64,000 nt of DNA from Butyriboletus loyo (GCA_038093515.1 JBBPSI010000001.1:558001-622000), one strand, 5' to 3'. Positions 20,222 to 32,184 are shown, numbered from the stretch's first letter. The notes: a model not told the origin generated them from the sequence alone. A program made the numbers and translations.

Positions 20222-22308
20222 TTACGCAGAAACAGAGACCTCCTTCGCAGATTCGGAGGTTCCGGTCGCCGCAGCGGCAAAAGAGATGGGTAATTTCGTT
20301 GCGATGTTGCCTGTCGCACCGCCAGGCTGAGCGGCATTTCCCTCCGTCGATTTAATATCCTGTTGAAGTTATCAATGGTAGGTTCCCGGGATCTTAAAAA
20401 TACCTACGATTGGGCTTTTGACCTGATGCTCAACCGGTGAGACACTGCGGGTGTCAGGTTCCCTTATAATGTCCTTGCGGGAAGGAGGTGGTGCTTGCAG
20501 TACTTGAGCGGCAGTAGGACCCGCTGGTCCATTCGTAACAGGGGCCCCGGCCCCGCTCACGGAACTCCTCGACGATGTAGTTGAGGATCCACCAAGCACG
20601 GGAAACTCGTCAGCGTTCGGGACTCGCTGTTGTTTAACAAAGGGTTTTTTCTCCACCCGCGGTCCATTGGATTTTAAGGCCCTCGAACGACTACCCGGGT
20701 CTGTGGACTGCGAGCGACTAGAGTTAGTCGTGCCATTTGTGCCACGTCGTGGTCGAACATCCTAGAAAGAATTAGGTGAACTCACAACGTAGGCAATGCC
20801 AGATAAAGAATAAATGGTTACTCACATCTCGTACATTCATGGTAGCGATGTTTTCTTCAATCGTACTAATATCATTTTCACCGTCTCTTGTGCGAGAACC
20901 CCGAGTACCCAACTGAGGTTGAGCGGGTGTATCAGGGATGACATGAGGGAAACGGCATTCGTCACCGTTTCTACACCTACCAGAGGGGTAGAACAAGCAC
21001 GCAGGCTTTCGATTTCCGCCAAAAGAGCCTCTTCTCATGCTGCCTCTGCGGTTATGGTTCATTCCTTGTCGGAAGGCGGGAAGGGGACCAAAGTTTTCTC
21101 CCTGAGGATGGACTGGGGATTTGGGCCCACCGTTGACCTCAAGGTACGGTGAGTGTGCATGTGGACCTGGAGGAGGATATGATGAGGTATCCTGACGGAC
21201 TGCAAATGGGGGAGCGGACACAGGTCCATTTGGATACATCGACTGCGGAGACTGGGGGCCAGGCGCAGTCGCAGGCTGGTGAGGTGGGGGAAGGGTAGGA
21301 ATGGAAAGAGGAAGAGGAGCGTGTGCAGGTTGAGGATAAGATGGCGATGTAGGAGTCATTGGCCCGTAAGGGGCCTGGACGGGCGTTTGAACAGGAGAAA
21401 GCGCCTCTGAGGCGGATCGCGGTTGAACCATGGGTGGGTGAGGAGGGGTATGAACTGGTGGCGGCGGCGGTGGAGACACAGGGTTTATGTGGGGTGGAAC
21501 AGGTGCAGGAGGATGAAAGGAAGGGGGTGGTGGATAATAATTTTGAGTGTACTGCTGCTGAGTCATGGGGTCGTAAGGAGTTGGATATTGAGCGGGGGCA
21601 GAAGGAGGAGCAGGGTAGTAAGGACCCTGGGGGTGAGCAAAGAGACATGACGAGCCATAGCGGCAAGCAGGATAATACCTGCAAGGAATGAATCTGGCTA
21701 CTTCTGGGGGAGGGAGGTTTCCGTATGCGCCGTTCTCGCCGAGTGGCATTGGAGGGGGTTGATAATATGCAGGAGAGCCGTCAGGCAGAGAAGGTACGGG
21801 AGCGAGAGATGGATAATAGCCGTAAGGAGGGATGGGGACAGGGTAGAATCTCTTTGATGGATCAGCATGGGGATCCTGTGAATAGGGATGGTCGTGAGGG
21901 GGCAAGCTTTTTGCGGAGGCGTTTTTGAGTAGTTCGATGATCTCAATGTTTGTTGTGTACGTTTCTGGAGACCCGTGAATCATTGCGAAGGAGGGATCGG
22001 CTCCTGATGGAGAGGACGACGAGATCGATTAATCACACGCGACACGATCGAGGATCGAATGCAAACCTTTGTCAAGGAGGGCCTTGACAACATCAAGATG
22101 GCCATTTTTGACCGCTTCCTGGAGGGGCGTGGTACCGGTGTGGTCTACAGGAATTAGAAATGTGGACATGAAAAAAAAAACACGAATAACGGGTGACATG
22201 AAGAGACATACCTCTGATCTCGATATCGGCAGGAGATGCATTGTGGAGTAAGCCCAGGAGGGTGTCAATGTTCCCCTCAGAGGCGGCGTTCCAGAGTGGG
22301 GATACCAT
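20222..22308 (-). CDS. Ankyrin repeat and CCCH zinc-finger protein
   Basis: Exons on the minus strand: 22308-22212, 22144-22067, 22003-20826, 20761-20408, 20359-20222 (614 residues). The N-terminus has about two ankyrin repeats (LWNAASEGNIDTLLGLL; TTPLQEAVKNGHLDVVKALL). Two CCCH fingers follow: CRYYPACRYGSSCLFAH (C-x5-C-x5-C-x3-H, residues ~130) and CLFYPSGRCRNGDECRFPH (C-x7-C-x5-C-x3-H, residues ~405). Between them is a Pro/Gln/Tyr-rich linker. The C-terminal part is low complexity. CCCH fingers of this kind usually bind RNA, so a role in mRNA metabolism is inferred. I do not know a characterised orthologue. Confidence 0.85.
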
Positions 22309-22926
22309 TTCGCGGAAGAGTGAGGGTGGAAGATAGAAAGCAGGAGAGAGAAATGAGGACTGAGAAAAAGACAGGGAGAGAGAAACACAAGCGTTGGTCA
22401 GTCGGGATCGGAGTTCGGGAGGAACGGGATGAAAAAAAATGAGGGAAAAAAAGCCGTGAGAAACTGGAACTTGTTTGATCTGCTTATGTAATTAAACCTG
22501 AGTCACTGGATGTTGATATGTCCCGTTGGACGGCATGGCACTCTGTTATGAGGGACCTTTAAGTTACTGCCCGCATGAAACAAGCTGGCGCAGCGACTGT
22601 CGCGTCGACAGATGCCATACAATAAGATTGCGTTCACACCGAGACAACACTCCGCACCGACACGAATGGCTTTTGCGCGGTCTTACGTATTATCGTCAGC
22701 CGTGGGTCAGCCATTCCCGTCAAGACGAGGCACCGGGGCCGGCATGCCGCATTCAGACAAGGACATGGCATAAATATTAAATATTGATATACATACTGAT
22801 CTTGCACATACTCAGCGATCAAACGTATTGCTAGACGATCTGAGGCGAGCGTTAGGAGGTATAAGTACAACTTGTCCAGTAAACCCAAAACTGAGTGGGC
22901 GAAAGCGGTGTGATCTAGTTGTTAAA
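22309..22926. other. Upstream region of the ankyrin-CCCH gene
   Basis: About 620 bp between two minus-strand genes. It contains A-rich stretches just upstream of the ankyrin-CCCH start (22425-22450) and the 3' region of the dehydrogenase gene. No coding potential I trust. Confidence 0.5.
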
Positions 22927-24586
22927 CTACATAGGCTCAATCCCAAGTTTCCGCAACAGCCGTTTCGCTTGTTCACCTGTCTTTTTCGGCAGATCCAGTT
23001 CTCGCGATGGTGGTCGGTTCATCAATTCCTGCACCCCAGTTTTGACGTCCTTGCCTGCGGGACCAGCCCCGAGTTCAGCTGGTGCGCAATGCTTGGGCGG
23101 AACACCATACCTTCGTACAAGGCCTCGTAAATCTGTCACGTGGAACATCCAGAGGGAATTTTGCAACTCGGGTGAGAACCCAAGAACACTCGGTAAACTC
23201 CGCTACTCACCCCGTTCGCTATAGGAGCAGACACGTTCATCTCATCGATAATCTTCTTAAGTCCCTTTGCCGTCGTCACCCCCTCGGCTACACTTCCAAG
23301 CGTGTCAATAATGTCTTCAAGTGCCTCCCCCTTCCCCAATCGATATCCCACCGTGTAGTTTCGGCTGGTCGAGGAGCTACACGTGAGGAAAAGGTCTCCC
23401 ACGCCGGCAAGACCCAGGAAAGTCAGCGGAGACGCGCCATATGCTGTACCTATCCGTGTCATCTCAGCTAATCCCCGAGTAATGAGACCTGAAAATCTTC
23501 CAATGTTAATTGTTCTTGGTTGAGACATGGTTCAGCTAACTTGCTCTCGTGTTGTTCTCAAAGCCCAAGCCATCGGCCATTCCAGCCGCGATAGCATAAA
23601 CGTTCTTGAGGGCACCAGCTAACTCTAGTCCTATCGGATCTCCGCCTGTGTAACTAGGGGGATATTAGATTGAAAGGAGCCAACTGAACATTTCTAAGTG
23701 AACCTTACCATCGAAACCATGGTTGATGGAATATTTGCGACGCTTTCTGGGCCTGGGATTCTGTCAACGAGGCAACAGAGACAGAAGTCGGTTGTCTGCG
23801 AACAACTAACCCGGCTTGTCAGCAGAACCAGAATAAGATTGCATCAAAGTACCAACTCTCCGCGGCAAAAGAGGGTCCCGACTGTATGGAGTGAGTTTTC
23901 ACAATTGCTGCTGTGTTTATGTTGACCTACAATGAACGTGGCGGCTCGCGCGACATCACCTCCGCAGGTATCAGCAATGATCTCAAGGGTCAGCGCATGT
24001 GTGCCCGTCTCTATACCCTTGTTCACAAAAATCATTAGAGGTAGATTTTCTCCAACTAAACTAGCTCGGAGTTTGATGAGAGTTTCCCTAACAGTGAACT
24101 GTGTTGCAATGAGAAGACTTTGAGGACATGCAACTCCTACCTGAGTCCTTGCGTCGGTATCGCGAACAAGACGACGTCCATCTGCTGAACCGTCTCTTTA
24201 TCTGGGGTCTCTGGGCCGACAGCACGAATATTACTCGAGAAGACATGGTTCTTCAAGTAGGTTGGATTGCGATGATGGGTATTGAAGTGTTCGACGAAGC
24301 TAGCATGTCGGGACCAGATGTAGACTTCGTGCTCACAATCGCCGAGATGATCTGCAAGACAACTGCCAAAGTTGCCTGCGCCGAGTACGAGAACTTTGGA
24401 TTTCGGCGTCGGGGACGAGGGCATATCTATTTTTGCCGTGATGGGACGTGTCGACGAGGATTGAAAACGAATGTCACTGAGCAATACAGGACAAGAGAGA
24501 AGCAACCTGATGGACGTCGGGGAGAGGCGTGGTGCCAAGGGGAGCATCTGCCAGTATACAGCAGAACGTCGCAGGATGCTAAACAT
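22927..24586 (-). CDS. NAD(P)-dependent glycerol-3-phosphate dehydrogenase, GpsA type, with presequence
   Basis: Interconverts dihydroxyacetone phosphate and glycerol 3-phosphate. Exons on the minus strand: 24586-24141, 24087-23931, 23881-23857 (25 nt), 23805-23709, 23653-23541, 23488-23211, 23132-23111 (22 nt), 23054-22927; 421 residues. Motifs: [11 protein letters not shown] (nucleotide fold, residues ~65), [17 protein letters not shown] (rebuilt by exon joins), [33 protein letters not shown] and [13 protein letters not shown]. The 54 residues before the second Met (MPSSPTPKS, start at 24424) are rich in Arg, Ser and Leu with almost no acids, like a mitochondrial targeting sequence. All introns are GT-AG, but one donor is gttggt and another gttagc. 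Confidence 0.9.
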
Positions 24587-24770
24587 GCACACGACCAGGT
24601 CCTTGCATGGCACGTGTCCTGCTTGGCCGGGTCTCCCAGCGCCGGACGGACGGCGATTGCCGGTTCCCGCGCCGGTGCGGAGAGGAGGCCGCTGGATTCG
24701 TGTCATCGAGCTTTGTCTTATACCCGCCAGTTACTCCAATACCTTTTCCGTAGACACACTCCTCCAGCTC
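24587..24770. promoter_or_regulatory. Divergent promoter, GPD / SED5
   Basis: 184 bp between start codons of the dehydrogenase (minus) and syntaxin SED5 (plus). The region is GC-rich in the middle and no TATA box is evident. Confidence 0.4.
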
Positions 24771-26104
24771 ATGGCAATCCAGGATCGAACCAACGAATTC
24801 CGCACTTGTGTCGACTCTATACGAAACAGGTCTGCTCTACCCTCAAGAACCGCTGAGGCGAAACAACGCCTGCTCCAGCGCCATGCAAAAGGTACTCCCA
24901 AGACTGAGTTCTCGCGAATGGCCTCGGTCATTGGCAAAGACATCAGCAGCACCACTATCAAGCTTGGAAAGCTCGCACACCGTAAGTTGTCCTCTGGCAG
25001 CTTCCGTCACTCAGTTCACCGGTCATGCTTCTAGTTGCGAAGCGGAAAACATTGTTCGACGATCGCCCCGTGGAGATTAGTGTATGTGTCCTCTCCACGC
25101 ATCCTGTATTAAAGTGCTCATTCATGCTTCCACCATGCAGGAACTGACCTACATTATTAAGCAAGACATAGCCAACATAAACCGACAGATAGCCGCTCTC
25201 CAATCGTTCCTCAAGCAACACAATGCTCAGGGTAGTTCAAGGTCCACAGAGGGAAAACAAATCGACGAACATAATCACAACATCGTCATGATGTTGCAAA
25301 GCAAGCTCGCAAACACTAGTATGAGCTTCAAGGATGTACTTGAGGTCCGAACGCAGGCAAGTTTAATAATCTTCTACCTCAATGCATCACCTGACTGAGT
25401 GTTGTGTAGAACATGAAGGAGTCAAAGGACCGCACAGAGCAGTTCATGTACTCCACAGCCGCGGCAGCCCACCAGGCACCCCAAAGTGAGCATGTTGTCA
25501 AAGGTCGCTATTCTACATGTTCCATTGACTGTCCACAGATTCGCTTTTGTTGAATGGAAGACATGATCCAATGGGTGACGGCAGTGGAAGCCGTCCGAGC
25601 TCCAAAGGAAAAGGAAGACCGACCCCAAACAGCGACGTTTTAGCTATGGACTTGGACGCCGCTGAGGGTGGTATAGCAGCTCACGGTGGAAACAGTGCCT
25701 TCTCGCAGATGCAATTAGTAGAACAACAGGTACGGGACGTTCTTCTTACGTGGATCGCACACCAACCAGCAGCCAGGATTCATACATCCAATCGCGGTCA
25801 ACGGCAATTGAGTCGATTGAGTCTACAATAGCGGAATTGGGGCAGATATTCACTCAACTGGCGCATATGGTTGCAGAACAGCGTGAAACAGTACAACGGA
25901 TCGATGCTGACACGATAGACATTGCGTCGAATGTCAGTGGAGCTCAAAGGGAATTACTTAAATACTACGCCAGTATATCTAGCAACCGGTGGTTGATGCT
26001 CAAGGTTTTTGGTGTGTTGATAGTTTTCGTAAGTCCCCCTTTGCCTTTCTTGAGGGATTTGACTGACGGCGTCACAGTTTCTTGTATTTATTCTTGTTTC
26101 ATAA
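24771..26104 (+). CDS. SED5: Syntaxin-5 (t-SNARE of the Golgi)
   Basis: Qa-SNARE for ER-Golgi and intra-Golgi fusion. Exons: 24771-24981, 25035-25081, 25141-25356, 25410-25485, 25539-25729, 25777-26028, 26078-26104 (339 residues). Features: N-terminal IQDRTNEFRTCVDSI (the region that binds the SM protein Sly1), Habc helices, the linker, the SNARE helix from QDSYIQSRSTAIESIESTI through FTQLAHMVAEQRETVQRIDAD with its zero-layer Gln in LVEQQDSY-downstream register, and a C-terminal membrane anchor (WLMLKVFGVLIVFFLVFILVS) split by the last intron. Intron 3 (25357-25409) has a GC donor, gcaagt. It converges on NOP6. Confidence 0.95.
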
Positions 26105-26212
26105 GGCAGACGTTGAGCGCCACGCCGCCAGCCACTATCTATTGGATTAATTTGCCGCACGTAATGGACACTTAATGACACTGACTGGCACCAACTACCA
26201 ATGAACATGGTT

Positions 26213-27347
26213 CTATCCTATTGGTATAGCGTTCACGCCTGTTCGGAAGTCTTTGACCAGGAATCCTCGTTTTTTAGAGCCCCTCTGATGCTTTTGGCCA
26301 CCTCGACGGGTCTCTTTTTCTTCGATATTACCGATCGTCCAAGTTCGCTTGTGAGTGGGGGTTTGCTCCACACCAGATGTGGCCGAGAACCGCTGGGTAC
26401 CGCTAGATTGTACACTCACCCCGGGATCTTGCCGCTTCCGCTGAAAGAGTCGAATAAGTTGCACTAAATCAACTACACCGTCAGGGCATACTTACCCTTT
26501 GTCCTTCCAACTCTTTATTACGCTGTTTGAGCTTCTTCATACGGGTTAATCCTTTTCCACCTCCGCCGGCAGTCAGTTCTACGTTGATCTGGCGTCCGTC
26601 GAGTTGTGAATGGTGAAGTTTGAGCCCCTGCTGAAGCGCACCACGGTGCTTGAACTCCAAGAAAGCGCAACCTTTGGATTTGATACTAGGTTTCGTAGAT
26701 GGTTTAGGCGTCAGTAATCGTACAGTGGGTGGTGGAACTTTCAAGACATGAACATCCCAGTTCAACAAGCTCATATCGACACGCACCGCATGTTGAAAAA
26801 TGTGCTTGGATGGCGTCGGGCGTCGTGGTATATTTGAGATTACCTGACGGAGGAGTGAGGGAAAGCATGAAGAATCGACAAGAGATATCATACCAAGAAA
26901 AAGAATGAACCTCTGCTTCGTCATCTCCCTCCCTGTCTCTCCAGCTCCGGCGTGTTCCTCTACAAATTGTTCCATACTGACGAGAGGGCTCCCGGCAGAC
27001 CTTCTTCTTCGCTTTGGTTCCGGATCGTCTGACTCTGCACAGGTTCCCTTCTCCTCTTCACCAACTTTCCGCTTTCTCTTCCTCGCTGCCACCACCACGC
27101 GTTCTTCTGCCTCTTCTGCTTGTGCTCCTGCTTTTCCTTTCCCGACCACAGCTTCTGCACCGACTTGATGGCCTTGCTGGCCTTGCGTAGCATCAACAAG
27201 AACCTGATATTCGAGGCTAGGGACATCAGTCTCGTCCTCCAAGTTGCCAACGATGCCTAGCGAATTGTCCTTGCTTTTGCCGTGTTTCCGTTCTCGAAAG
27301 GCAATGCCTTTTTTCTGGCGCTTCGTGAGCTTTGCTGTGGGGATCAT
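26213..27347 (-). CDS. NOP6: Nucleolar RRM protein Nop6
   Basis: RNA-binding factor of small-subunit ribosome biogenesis. Exons on the minus strand: 27347-26894, 26843-26787, 26737-26496, 26440-26213 (326 residues). The N-terminal half is Lys/Arg-rich (KLTKRQKKGIAFRERK; ARKRKRK; EPKRRRR). One RRM follows: QRFILFLGNLKYTTTPDAI then a GCAFLEFKHRGALQ RNP-like strand, closing with the family hallmark INVELTAGGGGKG and a KLKQRNKELEGQR helix. The C-terminal RFSATSGVEQTP and KRTWTIGN are in frame after the last intron. The frame is open further upstream to 27464, but the Met at 27347 directly precedes the basic region and was preferred. Confidence 0.88.
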
Positions 27348-27536
27348 TGATGACAAATCGAGTTGGGGGCCACGAATGCCAGTAGTTCTTGCAGTCCTGA
27401 CGGTGAGAGAAGTGACAATCTCCCTCCGATGCTTTTGTCTGTCCCCAAAGCCAGTTGCCAGCAATCAAGCTAGTCGAGATCAAGTACATAAATACATACT
27501 CCAATATCATTACATCACGTGACCCCATCGAAAGGT

Positions 27537-29030
27537 TCAGCCAAGCGTCAGACCATTGACACCTTCCCCAGCCCCTTCGACATCCCTTTCCTCACCATCC
27601 AGTCCCCGTCTATGTCTTGGAATAGGACGCAATATCGGGCTTGCAAGTCCTATCGTGGGACGAAGAATGGGGCTTGAAGATACGCTCATCGACCCAATTC
27701 CTACCTGTCGAGAATTTGAATAGCTGGGGAACGGAAATCCAGCAACGGTCGGAGATGACGCCGCCGAAGTCGATGCTGGTACCGGAATAGACAAAGGGAT
27801 GGGAAGCGAGGGTCTCCCATTCGGAGTACGAGGGTAGGATAGCGACGGATGGGATTCTCGTAAATAGGATATTGAGGGAGACACCGCTCTTCGTTTTGCT
27901 GCGGTAGGGTATGGGTCATACCGATCGTCGACTGTATGGCACGTGTGAACCTTCTCGTTGTCTCGCACAAGGATACTCACATTTCCGTTTGTTTGAGCGG
28001 ACTGCGCTAGTGGTTGGAGGAGGGGTGTACCGCCACTGCACTGAGGTTGGTGTTGAAGTTATCGATGGCGATGTCAATGGCTAGGAAAACATGAGTCTGG
28101 TGGAAGCACAAGGGACACGAACCCATACAGCATCTACATCCATCGCCATTACCATGGGGCTCCCCATAACAGACGTAGAAAGATCATCTCCGTTCACGCT
28201 GTGCGCAGGGGTACAGGGCTTCACGGCGATATGTTCGCCTTGAGGGTCGAGCATAAATATTGCATCGACGTCGTCATCGTCATCGCTTAGCGACCCCTCC
28301 CCATGCACCTCTTCGTCACCGACTTCTTCTGGGTACCGCCCCCTATCAGACGGTGCACGTGGCGTACGAGGTTGCAATGGAAGGTCGGAACAGGACGCCA
28401 GGAGGCGTTGGAAGGCAGCTTCAGACTTGACTTCGTTCTCTTCAGGGCGGGACTCGGCCAATAAGTTCAATATCCTTGGGGGTTTCAACTTTAGCCATTA
28501 CGAGGGGCTGATAAGATTCGCGAGTAGTTGTCGTGACAATGACTACTCACTGGATACGTCAGGCGCCTTGACCCGACTACAGTGGAGCTGAAAAGTGATT
28601 CGTTGTCGAGCAGGCTCAGATTTCGACTTGATGGTGGAGTCGAGGGGTTCAAAGGCGCCTTATCATTCTCGTCGCGAGTTTCTTCTGCGTCGTTTTCGCT
28701 TGGCATAACAATGGGAGGTGTTGGATTGCCCGAGCTACTTGATGGTGAACTTTCCGTGTACATGCGCTCTCTGTCACTTTCCGATTCTTCTCCGTTCGTG
28801 CTTCCGTGCCTACTTAACGGCATCGTGAAAGATATGGCAAGTGGACTATAAATGCGCTTTTCTGCATAGTAACTCGATGACTTGGGAAGCAGCGACGGAC
28901 GACGAAAACGGAGAAACAATGGGCTAGTGGGTGTATCATCTGCCAGGGGGGAGACGTGCGGCTTGCTTGAAGGCAAGGCAAATTCCTCCGAGGACGAAGG
29001 GAATGAGAGACGGCGAGGAGATTCTGACAT
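27537..29030 (-). CDS. Ser/Pro-rich protein of unknown function
   Basis: Exons on the minus strand: 29030-28551, 28488-28123, 28080-27981, 27931-27537 (446 residues). Two patches look conserved rather than disordered: PPRILNLLAESRPEENEVKS with EAAFQRLLASC after it (residues ~163-195), and NKRKFDDRYDPYPTAAKRRA (residues ~313-332), which is restored by splicing and resembles a nuclear localisation signal followed by phosphorylation sites. Acidic clusters (SLSDDDDDVDAIF) lie between. No enzymatic motif. A nuclear regulatory role is a guess from composition. Confidence 0.7.
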
Positions 29031-29471
29031 GGAAAATATACGAAGACAAGGATCTTGGTGGATGGTCTCCTTTGTCCGTTCGTCTGGAATGGTGATGCCA
29101 CAAGGTGCACATAGGAGTAATTACTCCCAACAAAATTCGAATCATCACCGGCACCTGTTACACCTCAAGTTCAAGCCTTGCCGATGCTGCACTTATCCTT
29201 CTGCGGACAACACAAACTCTTTTATATACTGCTTAGGTGGCTTTGACATATACCGTTCACTCAGCCTCAGCTGAAAGGCATCGTATCAAGGGGTGAAGTG
29301 TTTTGGCGACTATTCGCATGCCACTTCTTCGTGTCGACCTTCAAAGGGAAATGATGTGTTCTCACAAAGCAGGACCCAGTAATTGTCTGATCGCCCGAAA
29401 ACGTTCACAGTACTTGTATATTCACACCTGGGTAATGCATCATCACAGGACCGAGTCAACAATGTCTGGAA
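29031..29471. other. Intergenic region, tandem minus-strand genes
   Basis: Promoter of the Ser/Pro-rich gene and 3' end of the MAPEG gene. No gene or repeat is recognised. Confidence 0.45.
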
Positions 29472-30231
29472 TCAAGCTGAAGGCCAAAGAAGGTAAGCTG
29501 CATAGGACGCGCTGCCAAGAAGCGCTGCAGAAAGATCAGTAAAAGTACACACCACGAGTCACAGCTCGCTTACCGAGCAACGACAAGTTTCCGATGAAAG
29601 CGCCAGGTATTCGCTAAGTGTTTGGTGAGCCAAAAAGACAAGCAGTAAGGGCTAATTCGCGTACGCGTGCTGGATTTCCCGTTCCGTAACCCAGAGTATA
29701 GATGATGCGTCCCACAACGAACGAACCGCACATCACAGCGGCAGCATGAGGACACTTTAAGCCGAAAACCAGCGTGCTGCACGAATGTTACATGCGTTCA
29801 AGTGGAAATAAGAGGACGAAGATAAGCTCACGATAAGGTGACGATGGGCACAACCTCGAGCGTATTTTGATGAGCCCCTTGAAGATGAATAAGTTAGCAT
29901 TCATAGTAAGACGCGAAATGACGAACGTTGGGCGCAGTTGAACTGCAAGGCTGCTGGATTAGCCTTGACCTCAGCCTGCTCAGCGTATACTACACGCATT
30001 GATGGCATCAATTGAACGACAGGCTAGCTCAGGATTGTACGCACGCTGTGGATACGCAATGCCAGCCTGTTTACGGGCCCCGCTTACAAGGAACGTCTGC
30101 CATGCAAGCACCCAGCCCAGGGAAACGAGAGATGCGGGAACATAGCCGAATCTAAGGGACAGTATTAGGGTTGGGCTGCAAGGAACGAAAGAAGGGACGT
30201 ACCCGTTCGGAAGAATAATTTGTGTGGACAT
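29472..30231 (-). CDS. MAPEG-family enzyme, microsomal glutathione S-transferase 3-like
   Basis: Seven coding exons on the minus strand: 30231-30203, 30151-30045, 29989-29927, 29877-29832, 29776-29665, 29613-29574, 29524-29472; 149 residues, the size of MGST3 (152). Four hydrophobic segments. Family motifs: FGYVPASLVSLGWVLAWQ, FNCAQRAHQNTLEVVP (the MAPEG signature), and GRIIYTLGYGTGNPARR. Members conjugate glutathione to, or reduce, lipid hydroperoxides in internal membranes. The exact substrate is not visible. Small exons and seven phases all agree. It diverges from RRB1 with 234 bp between starts. Confidence 0.92.
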
Positions 30232-30465
30232 GGTGAGAAGAAGGGCGAGAGTGATTGTTCAAACGTTCAGTCGCGGAGGCCTTTTTATGGAGGAAGACAA
30301 AGCTTGACGCGTACGACTCATCGGAGGAGCAACGTCAGATGTCGGCAATTACTCAGCGCCAAGGAATGCATTTATTTATTTACTTTATATTTTGCATAAC
30401 CTTAACCTCGTCTGTCAGATCATGGTGATCGATCCCATGTTCTTTGCATATCGAACCAAGTCGAA

Positions 30466-32184
30466 ATGGCCAAACGCTCTGCGACAGACCCGTCATCTGA
30501 TGGATTTATCAACGCAAAGACTCCCCGTTTCTCAGAAAAGCGTGATGGCCCCTCTGTCGATGATATTGGCGAGTTTGAAGACGCATGGGAGGATGAGCTC
30601 GAGTCAGACGAGGACGTCGTGGATGCCGATGCCCCGGACGGTACGAGCAATGGCACAAATGATTCTGTATCCCGCAGTTTTGTAACATATCTCTCGTCGT
30701 GCTTCTCTATCAGGAATGGACATTGATGAGGTTCTCCCCGCTGTCGAAGAGTCTGAGGAGCAACCACACCACCTAGAGGCATTCATACCTGGTACGCATG
30801 TTCTGGGGAAAGACGAAATATTAGAGCCAGATGATTCGGTCTACATCATGCGCCATTCCATGGATGTAACTTGGTCGTGCTTGTCCTTCGACGTCTTACG
30901 AGATAGCCTTGGCGACGAACGGCAGAGATATCCCGCAACTGCTTATGTCGTCGCTGGAACGCAAGCTGCCAGAGCTGATCAAAACGAGTTGTCTGTTTTC
31001 AAGATGAGTTCCTTACACCGTACTCAAAGGGATGGAGGTTCGTTGTCTGGCATCAGGGTTTTAATGACGCATCTGACTGGCATCTGACTGCAGATGACGA
31101 CGACGAGGATGACGAGGACGAGGATGAGGACACCCTCGATGAAGATGCCGTTCTCGAGGTTCGCTCCGTACCCCACAACGGCGGTGTCAATCGCGTCCGT
31201 GCCCAGCCCCTTCCGCCGTCCACACCTCTGGTTCCCGTCTCACAACCCTACTACACCGCAACTTGGGCTGAAACTGGCAAGGTATACATATGGGACATTC
31301 GGCCGCTCGTAGAGTCACTCGATGTACCCGGATACTCTTGGGAAAAGTCACGGACAAATAAGCCGGCCTTTACAATTAATTCCCATGGACGTGCCGAAGG
31401 GTTTGCCATGGACTGGGCCGCGTCAACGGCAACGAACCCGTCTGCGCTCAGGCTACTTACGGGAGACGTTCATTCAAAAATATATCTTACCACATCGACG
31501 CCCTCCGGGTTTAATGTTCTCGCGCAGCCTTTCGCATCCCATACGTCCAGTGTCGAAGATATCCAATGGAGCCCGTCAGAACCTACTGTCTTCGCATCTT
31601 GTTCGGCCGATCATAGCATTCAAATATGGGACGTGCGGAGTAAAGGACGACGAAGCGTCACTGGCATTGATCCTGCGCACGAGAGCGATGTGAATGTTAT
31701 CAGCTGGAACAGGTGCACGAATTACCTGTTAGTCAGCGGCGGCGATGACGGTGCAATCAAAGCATGGGATCTTCGGAATGTCAGCAAGCCTGGGCGAGTA
31801 ATTTCTCTAATCATTACAGGAAGAGCTGACTCATTTTCCCTTAGGTTGCCTCACCAAGTTCCCAGCCCCGTTGCCGTGTTTACGTGGCACAATGGCCCTG
31901 TCACTTCGATTGAATGGCATCCAACGGAGGATTCAATATTTGCCGCGTCTGGTGCCGACGATCAGGTTACGCTTTGGGACTTGGGAGTTGAACAAGATGA
32001 CGAGGAAGTCGGCTTGTCAATGAATGAAATGCAAGAAGGTAGTCGCGAAATCCCGCCGCAATTACTGTTCGTTCATCAGGGGCAAAGGGACGTCAAGGAA
32101 GTCCATTGGCATCCTCAGATCCCTGGAACAGTCATTAGCACAGCATTGGATGGTTTCAACATCTTCAAAACGATCTCGGTGTAG
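30466..32184 (+). CDS. RRB1: Glutamate-rich WD-repeat protein, Rrb1/GRWD1
   Basis: Dedicated chaperone of ribosomal protein uL3 (Rpl3) in ribosome assembly. Exons: 30466-30640, 30714-31037, 31094-31793, 31845-32184 (512 residues). Order: acidic N-terminus, the histone/RbAp48-type docking segment (HLEAFIPGTHVLGKDEILEPD), an acidic run of ~14 Asp/Glu (DDDDEDDEDEDED) and then WD repeats with the familiar SVEDIQWSPSEPTVFASCSA, VNVISWNR, LVSGGDDGAIKAWDLR and VTSIEWHPTEDSIFAASGAD blocks. Intron 3 (31794-31844, 51 nt) is best read as GC-AG; it is divisible by three, so retention would only insert 17 residues. Introns 1 and 2 are GT-AG. Confidence 0.94.

Noticed and set aside
26403..26495. Longer last intron of NOP6 ending at tctag (26403)
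   Set aside because: The phase is wrong after AGG; acceptor tttcag at 26441 keeps the frame into RFSATSGVEQTP.
31798..31844. GT-AG intron in RRB1
   Set aside because: 47 nt; it breaks the frame between two clearly homologous WD-repeat parts.
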